Below are positions 6,226-10,921 of a stretch of DNA of 10,921 bases, one piece after another. Every line of letters begins with the position of its first letter. Position 1 is the stretch's first letter. A program made the position numbers and the translations under genes. The stretch covers positions 1 to 10,921 of the forward strand of contig SHBC01000030.1 in assembly GCA_004213025.1 (NCBI GenBank). The letters are read 5' to 3'. Source of the DNA: SAR116 cluster bacterium. Its GTDB lineage: Bacteria; Pseudomonadota; Alphaproteobacteria; Puniceispirillales; Puniceispirillaceae. The notes under the pieces were generated by a model, which worked only from the letters and a program-made list of their open reading frames with translations, was not told where the DNA came from and made no database searches.

Positions 6226-6837
6226 CTAGTTGCCGATCGTTACCGGCTCGTCATCAACAAGATCGACTGCAGGTGTGCCACCGTCAGTGGGGGACTGGCC
6301 CTCGCGAAGGGTGCGGCGAAGCCGCTGATCCTCGGCGAATTTGTCCAGCACGGGTCCAACATCCGGCAGGCCGCCAAACAGCATCTGCAACGGGATCCGC
6401 CTTTCGAACTGGATGCCGTAGGTTTCCTCATCGACGATCTCGCGGATATTTTCCGGCACCGCGGAGAAGTCGAAAATCTGCTCGTAATTGTTAGCTGCCT
6501 TACCCTCGGCCGCGCCAAGTGTGGCGGCGGCAACCGAGCGGGCATCGATCGGGCTGTCACCCGAAGACGAAGACGACGAAGTGGCCGGTGCGTTCTCGGT
6601 GAGCTGCGTCGAGTTGGCAAAGAAGTTTGGCGGCAGTGACAGCGGCGGCCGCACGACAACCTCAAACTCGTCAGGGGATGATTTTTCCTCGCCAATGGCT
6701 TTCCGGAACCCGGAGCATCCGCTGGCAACCAGCCCGACCCCGGCAAGCAGCAGGCAGGCTATTGCCACACGGCCGGCGCGGCGGTGATGGCGCCGGTCAT
6801 TTACAGCATTCGGGATCGGATCATTCCAATAGGTCAT
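6226..6837 (-). CDS. bamF: DUF3035 / BamF-like outer-membrane lipoprotein
   Basis: Predicted lipoprotein of a family found in alphaproteobacteria (DUF3035); in Caulobacter a member, BamF, was described as a subunit of the outer-membrane beta-barrel assembly (BAM) complex. The product is 203 residues. A long Arg/His-rich n-region (about 1-23) precedes a hydrophobic stretch (24-36) and lipobox VASGC with the lipidated Cys at 41; the following Ser, not Asp, fits outer-membrane sorting. PDEFEVVVRPPLSLPPNF, a stretch shortly after the Cys, is the family signature. A run of six serines encoded by TCG/TCT triplets (about 6563-6580) and a Ser/Thr-rich segment follow, then a conserved-looking C-terminal half without recognised domain. 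The ATG at 6837 shares four bases (ATGA) with the lspA stop, so it is preferred over an in-frame GTG at 6879 inside lspA. The family call is by signature memory; the BAM role is inference from the family. Confidence 0.82.
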   Translation of the reverse strand: MTYWNDPIPNAVNDRRHHRRAGRVAIACLLLAGVGLVASGCSGFRKAIGEEKSSPDEFEVVVRPPLSLPPNFFANSTQLTENAPATSSSSSSGDSPIDARSVAAATLGAAEGKAANNYEQIFDFSAVPENIREIVDEETYGIQFERRIPLQMLFGGLPDVGPVLDKFAEDQRLRRTLREGQSPTDGGTPAVDLVDDEPVTIGN

Positions 6838-7334
6838 GTCGGTCCATTCTCTTGCTCGACAAACAGGCTGACGATCCACAGGAACGCCCCGACGGTGATC
6901 GCGGCGTCAGCAATATTGAACGCCGGCCAATGCCATGTTTGAACATAAACGTCGATAAAATCAACCACCTTGCCAAAGCGGATACGGTCCAACGCGTTGC
7001 CGACCGCACCGCCAGCAATCAGCCCGGCACCAAAACGTTCAAGCCGCTGGAAACCAGGTGCCTTCCAGACCATCCACGCCGCCACGGCAAATGCCAGCAC
7101 GGTCAGCAGCGTCGGCATCACACCACCGGCATCGGCCAGCATGCCAAAGCTGATCCCGGGGTTCCAGACCGGCGCGAAATTCAGAAAGGGCAGAATTTCA
7201 ACACGCCGCGGCGGCTCGAATATCCAGCCAAGCATGACCTGCTTGGTGATCAGGTCGGCGACAAGCACCGCCAGCCCGATCACAAGAACCGGGCGGCGGC
7301 CGATGACCGGCGGTCTGACGTCAGCTTCCTGCAT
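6834..7334 (-). CDS. lspA: Lipoprotein signal peptidase (signal peptidase II)
   Basis: Inner-membrane aspartic protease that removes the signal peptide of diacylglyceryl-modified prolipoproteins. The product is 166 residues with about four hydrophobic segments (near 15-30, 72-90, 101-115 and 140-158). The two catalytic aspartates are D125 in VVDFIDVY and D143 in FNIADAAI. Other family residues are VADLITK (25-31), WNPGISFGML (57-66) and GGAVGNALDR (108-117). The ATG at 7334 overlaps the ileS 3' end by 14 bases. The stop overlaps the start of the downstream lipoprotein gene as ATGA, implying coupled translation of the peptidase and a predicted substrate. Placement directly after ileS matches the arrangement known in many proteobacteria. 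Confidence 0.97.
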   Translation of the reverse strand: MQEADVRPPVIGRRPVLVIGLAVLVADLITKQVMLGWIFEPPRRVEILPFLNFAPVWNPGISFGMLADAGGVMPTLLTVLAFAVAAWMVWKAPGFQRLERFGAGLIAGGAVGNALDRIRFGKVVDFIDVYVQTWHWPAFNIADAAITVGAFLWIVSLFVEQENGPT

Positions 7335-10116
7335 TCACCACATCATCGCAGCGCTGGCAGATTTCCCGGCTATCCGTGACCTCTGACATGATCCGCCAGC
7401 AACGGGCGCATTTACCCCCCTCGGCAGTGGCGAAGGCCACCGCCACATCCTCGACTCCCTCCAGCCGGAAGGCGTCGGCAGGCGCCGCATCGGTGCTGAT
7501 CGCCGCCGCCGAGGTGATGAACAGGCTGGCCGCGTCCTCACCATCGAACAACGTCGCAAGCTCGGCGCTGACATGAACTGTCGGGGCCGCCTGCAGCGAG
7601 GCCCCGATGGCGCCGTCATTGCGCGCACCCTCCAGCGCGCTCGTGACCACCTGGCGGACCTGCCTGATACCGTCCCAGCGCGCGCCAAGAGGCGCATCAC
7701 GCCAGGCGGCGGGGATTGGCTCATAGCTGCGAAGATGGACCGAATTCTCGATATCCTGAACGCGCGACTGCCAGGCTTCCTCGGCGGTGAAACACAGGAT
7801 CGGGGCCAGCCAGGCTGTCAGCCGCTCGAACACCTCGTTCATCACCGTGCGGCAGGCTCTGCGCTCAACCGAATCCAGCGCATCGCAATACAAACGATCC
7901 TTGCGGATCTCGAAATAGAAGGCCGACAGATCGCTGTTACACAGCGTATGAAGCTCGGTGAAGATGCCGTGGAAATCATAGGATTCGCTCAGCGCCCTGA
8001 TCCTGTCATCGATTTCCGCCAGCCGGTGCAGGACCCAGCGTTCAAGCGCCGGCATCTGGTCATGACCAACCGCCTCGTCAGTGGTGAAGCCGTCAAGCGC
8101 GCCGAGAAGATAGCGAAGCGTATTGCGGAACCGGCGATAGCTGTCGGTCGTCCGCTTGATGATTTCCGGCCCGATTCGCAGATCATTGTAATAGTCGGAA
8201 CTGACCACCCACAGCCGCAGGATATCGGCGCCATTCTGGTCCATGATCTTTTGCGGCGTGACGACATTGCCAAGCGATTTCGACATCTTGCGGCCCTGCT
8301 CATCAAGCACGAAACCATGCGTCAGCACACCCTTGTAGGGTGCCTTGCCACGCGTCGCGCAGGATTGCAGAAGCGAGGAGTGGAACCAGCCGCGATGCTG
8401 GTCCGACCCTTCAAGATAGAGATCGGCCGGACTTACCAGATCGTCGCGTTCCTCGAGAACGAAGGAATGCGTCGAGCCGGAGTCAAACCAGACATCGAGA
8501 ATATCGGTGACCTTCTCGTAATCATCCGCATTGTAGTCGGGACCAAGGAAGCGGGATGCCTCCGAGGAGAACCAGCAATCGGCGCCTTCCTCGCGCATCG
8601 CGGTCACGACACGGTCGATAACCGCCTGGTCGCGAAGCGGTTCACCCGTGGCCTTGTTGAAAAACACGGTGATCGGCACGCCCCAGGCACGCTGGCGCGA
8701 CAGGCACCAGTCGGGGCGCTGTTCGATCATCGAGGTCAGACGGCGCTGGCCCGCCGGCGGGTAAAATTCTGTCCGGCCAAGCTCGGCAACAGCGGTGTCG
8801 CGAAGACCGTGCGATTCCATCGAGACAAACCACTGCGCCGTGTTGCGATAGACAAGCGGCGCCTTCGACCGCCAGGAATGCGGATAGGAATGGACAAGCT
8901 TGCCGATGCCGATAAGGCCGCCATGTTCGGCCATGATCTCGGCGATCTTCGCATTGTCGCGCAGCACATGAAGCCCCGCGAACACCGGCAGATGGTCCAT
9001 CAGCTTGCCATCCTCGGCCACCGTGTCGGGAAGCGGGATGCCATGCTCCAGATGCGCCAGCTCGTAATCCTCGACACCATGGCCGGGGGCGATATGGACA
9101 AAGCCGGTTCCCTGCTCGGTGGTGACATAATCGGCAAGCAGCATCGGCACATCATGGTCATAACCATGATCATGCATTGGATGGGCCGAGATTGTGCCCG
9201 CGATGTCGGTGCCTTTCAGCGTTGCCAGCGTTTCGGTCTCGGCGATGCCGGTGGCGGCCGTCACCTCGGCCACCAGCTCGGTCGCTAGGCAGATCACATC
9301 GCCCGCGCTCGCCAGCGCGCCGTCCTCCAGCGCGGTGATCCGCAGCACCGAATAATCGATATCGGCACCACAGGCCATCGCCCGGTTGCCAGGCATGGTC
9401 CATGGCGTCGTCGTCCAGATGACGACATTCGCGCCGTCCAGCGCCGGGTGGCTTGGCGTCTTCACCGGGAAGCGCGCATAGATGGTGACCGAGGTGTGGT
9501 CATGATACTCGATCTCGGCCTCGGCAAGCGCTGTCTTCTCGACCGGTGACCACATCACCGGCTTGGCGCCGCGATAGAGGCTGCCATCCATCAGCAGGCG
9601 GCCAAGCTCGCCGGCGATTGTCGCCTCGGCCTCAAACGCCATCGTGGTGTAGGGATCCTTCCAGTCGCCAAGCACGCCAAGACGCTGGAATTCCTCGGAC
9701 TGCACCGCCAGCCAGTGGGCGGCGAAGTCGCGGCATTCCTGCCGGAATTCCTTGACCGGCACCTCGTCCTTGTCCTTGCCCTTCTTGCGGTACTGTTCCT
9801 CGATCTTCCATTCGATCGGCAGACCATGGCAGTCCCAGCCGGGCACGTAATTGGCGTTCTTGCCAAGCATCGATTGCGACCGGTTGATGACATCCTTCAG
9901 GATCTTGTTCAGCGCATGGCCGATATGAAGCTGGCCATTGGCGTAGGGCGGGCCGTCATGAAGAACGAACAGCTCGGCATCGGCGCGGGCCTTGCGAAGG
10001 CGGTCATAGATATCGATCTGCTGCCACTGCGCGAGGATTTCGGGTTCCTTCTTCGGCAGGCCGCCACGCATCGGAAAGTCGGTTCGTGGAAGAAACACCG
10101 TCTCTTTGTAACTCAT
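7321..10116 (-). CDS. ileS: Isoleucine-tRNA ligase
   Basis: Charges tRNA-Ile with isoleucine and hydrolyses mischarged valine. The product is 931 residues, within the usual bacterial size. The class I catalytic core has DGPPYANGQLHIGH with HIGH at 64-67 and RKMSKSLGN with KMSKS at 610-614; WDCHGLPIEWK (94-104) and LEGSDQHRGWFHSS (568-581) are also typical. The CP1 editing domain lies at about 200-400 and includes TTTPWTMPGNRA (235-246) and GTGFVHIAPGHGVEDY (336-351). The helical anticodon-binding domain is about 690-840. A C-terminal zinc site is formed by CARC (903-906) and CQRC (920-923), which is the common bacterial form. The ATG at 10116 is preceded by GAGAGAG-type purines about 6 bases away. 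It lies 94 bases downstream of ribF, with no clear terminator between, and overlaps lspA by 14 bases. Operon ribF-ileS-lspA is inferred. Confidence 0.98.
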   Translation of the reverse strand: MSYKETVFLPRTDFPMRGGLPKKEPEILAQWQQIDIYDRLRKARADAELFVLHDGPPYANGQLHIGHALNKILKDVINRSQSMLGKNANYVPGWDCHGLPIEWKIEEQYRKKGKDKDEVPVKEFRQECRDFAAHWLAVQSEEFQRLGVLGDWKDPYTTMAFEAEATIAGELGRLLMDGSLYRGAKPVMWSPVEKTALAEAEIEYHDHTSVTIYARFPVKTPSHPALDGANVVIWTTTPWTMPGNRAMACGADIDYSVLRITALEDGALASAGDVICLATELVAEVTAATGIAETETLATLKGTDIAGTISAHPMHDHGYDHDVPMLLADYVTTEQGTGFVHIAPGHGVEDYELAHLEHGIPLPDTVAEDGKLMDHLPVFAGLHVLRDNAKIAEIMAEHGGLIGIGKLVHSYPHSWRSKAPLVYRNTAQWFVSMESHGLRDTAVAELGRTEFYPPAGQRRLTSMIEQRPDWCLSRQRAWGVPITVFFNKATGEPLRDQAVIDRVVTAMREEGADCWFSSEASRFLGPDYNADDYEKVTDILDVWFDSGSTHSFVLEERDDLVSPADLYLEGSDQHRGWFHSSLLQSCATRGKAPYKGVLTHGFVLDEQGRKMSKSLGNVVTPQKIMDQNGADILRLWVVSSDYYNDLRIGPEIIKRTTDSYRRFRNTLRYLLGALDGFTTDEAVGHDQMPALERWVLHRLAEIDDRIRALSESYDFHGIFTELHTLCNSDLSAFYFEIRKDRLYCDALDSVERRACRTVMNEVFERLTAWLAPILCFTAEEAWQSRVQDIENSVHLRSYEPIPAAWRDAPLGARWDGIRQVRQVVTSALEGARNDGAIGASLQAAPTVHVSAELATLFDGEDAASLFITSAAAISTDAAPADAFRLEGVEDVAVAFATAEGGKCARCWRIMSEVTDSREICQRCDDVVNAGS

Positions 10117-10174
10117 CGCAAGCTCTCTCGCTTTTCAATCCTGTCGACCGGCAGGCGTCTCGCCCGGCGGCCCC

Positions 10175-10222
10175 TTGTTCAGGCGGTATGTTGTTCAGGC
10201 GGCCTGTCGTTCAGGCTGTCTC
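10175..10222. repeat. Three-copy 16-bp tandem repeat across the ribF stop
   Basis: TTGTTCAGGCGGTATG (10175), TTGTTCAGGCGGCCTG (10191) and TCGTTCAGGCTGTCTC (10207) are spaced exactly 16 bases apart; the first 12 bases of units 1 and 2 are identical. On the minus strand each unit holds TGA, and the innermost one is the ribF stop. Because 16 is not a multiple of three, the three TGAs fall in three different frames. The rest of the ribF-ileS gap (10117-10174) shows only short, imperfect stems without a T run. Confidence 0.85.
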
Positions 10223-10921
10223 TTTGATCGGGGGCAGAAGCTCGCGCGCGGCGCGGGCATCCTTGGCAATCTGGGCCGTCAGTTCGTCGATACCGGTGAA
10301 TTTTCGCTCGGGCCGAATAAAGGATTTCAACCCGATGGCAAGCCGCCGCCCATACAGGTCCACCTGCTGGTCAAACAGGTGCGCCTCGCACAACACGCCG
10401 CGATCCTCGACAGTCGGCCGCACACCGATATTCGCCACACCATTGCCAAGCAGCCGGAATGGCTGGTCTGGCTCGGCCTCGAAAATCTGCACCGCATAGA
10501 CGCCGAAGGCCGGATGCAGAAGATTGCCAAGCGGGATGTTGGCGGTTGGAAAGCCGATGGTGCGCCCGCGCTGGTCACCCATCTTGACAGTGCCTGTCAC
10601 CGTCCAGTCATGGCCAAGCATTTCGGCCGCACGCTCCGGCTCGCCATCCTGCAGCGCGGCCCGCACACGGCTCGAGGTGATGACGGCGCTGTTCGGGTCC
10701 GCCAGCAATGTCACCGCGGTGGCGCTGATGCCGATCCCAGCACCGATGGTGTTGATGGTATCGATATCGCCGCCACGACCACGCCCAAAGGCGAAATCCG
10801 CCCCGGCGAACAACGCCTTCACGCCAAGCGCCGGCAGCACCGACGTCACGAAACTCTCGGCGTCGGTACAGCGCAGATTGTCATCGAACCTGACATGAAT
10901 GATCCGGTCAACGCCAAGCGC
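10211..10921 (-). CDS. ribF: Bifunctional riboflavin kinase / FAD synthetase, 5' end outside the window
   Basis: Makes FMN from riboflavin and ATP, then FAD from FMN. The window shows the last 236 residues with an open frame to the right edge; about 75-80 N-terminal residues of the nucleotidyltransferase domain, including its HxGH-type motif, are missing. Numbering from the edge, the FAD synthetase domain contains FAGADFAFGRGRGGD (38-52) and ITSSRVRAAL (81-90). The riboflavin kinase domain begins near 100 and has GRTIGFPTANIPL (119-131), FGVYAV (139-144), NIGVRPT (164-170), DLYGRRL (188-194) and RPERKF (203-208). The protein ends with a TGA inside a 16-bp tandem repeat. Position directly upstream of ileS on the same strand agrees with the widespread ribF-ileS-lspA order. 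Family identification is secure. Confidence 0.96.
   Translation of the reverse strand, partial: ALGVDRIIHVRFDDNLRCTDAESFVTSVLPALGVKALFAGADFAFGRGRGGDIDTINTIGAGIGISATAVTLLADPNSAVITSSRVRAALQDGEPERAAEMLGHDWTVTGTVKMGDQRGRTIGFPTANIPLGNLLHPAFGVYAVQIFEAEPDQPFRLLGNGVANIGVRPTVEDRGVLCEAHLFDQQVDLYGRRLAIGLKSFIRPERKFTGIDELTAQIAKDARAARELLPPIKETA

Noticed and set aside
6838..6879. GTG start adding 14 residues to the lipoprotein
   Set aside because: It lies inside lspA and would lengthen an already long signal-peptide n-region; the ATGA overlap start is far more typical.
7573..9288. 571-codon open frame on the plus strand opposite ileS
   Set aside because: Long stop-free antisense frames are expected opposite highly biased GC-rich genes. 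No recognisable motif, no start context, and ileS is intact on the other strand.
10140..10170. Terminator between ribF and ileS
   Set aside because: Only short stems (CCTG/CAGG, GGCG/CGCC) with mismatches are present and no U tract follows in the direction of transcription, so read-through into ileS is more likely.

Overview
This is a compact, GC-rich stretch of housekeeping genes from an alphaproteobacterium. The assignment rests on the DUF3035/BamF-type lipoprotein, on the neighbourhood of purD, tadA, a RluB-like pseudouridine synthase and rsmD, and on a MutL that carries its own endonuclease motifs. No genus can be named from sequence reading alone. Coding density is very high: the longest gap between genes is 94 bases. 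I see no tRNA, rRNA, insertion sequence, prophage, CRISPR array or clear intrinsic terminator.

Layout, left to right. (1) xseA (exonuclease VII large subunit, minus strand) runs off the left edge. It diverges from purD (purine synthesis, plus strand) across a 91-base region that holds an inverted repeat in the probable purD leader. (2) purD converges on tadA (tRNA adenosine deaminase, minus strand). tadA in turn diverges from a plus-strand pair, a RluB-type 23S rRNA pseudouridine synthase and rsmD (16S rRNA m2G966 methyltransferase), whose coding regions overlap by 59 bases in different frames. (3) rsmD converges tail to tail, with a 5-base gap, on a five-gene minus-strand run transcribed in the order ribF, ileS, lspA, bamF-like, mutL. 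The ribF-ileS-lspA core is an arrangement known from many proteobacteria. Here lspA, the lipoprotein and mutL follow with overlaps or a 5-base gap, so they are probably co-transcribed and translationally coupled. ribF runs off the right edge.

Functionally, tadA, rluB and rsmD modify tRNA or rRNA and ileS charges tRNA, so translation is the main theme. lspA and the BamF-like lipoprotein serve the cell envelope, with LspA the predicted processing enzyme for that lipoprotein. xseA and mutL act in DNA repair. purD and ribF feed purine and flavin cofactor pools.

I did not find an undescribed biological system. The items most worth a second look are small: a probable one-base frameshift at the 3' end of purD, a DAPY instead of DPPY motif in RsmD, the 59-base dual-frame overlap, a three-copy 16-bp tandem repeat across the ribF stop codon, a possible leaderless promoter before the pseudouridine synthase, and the hairpin in the purD leader.
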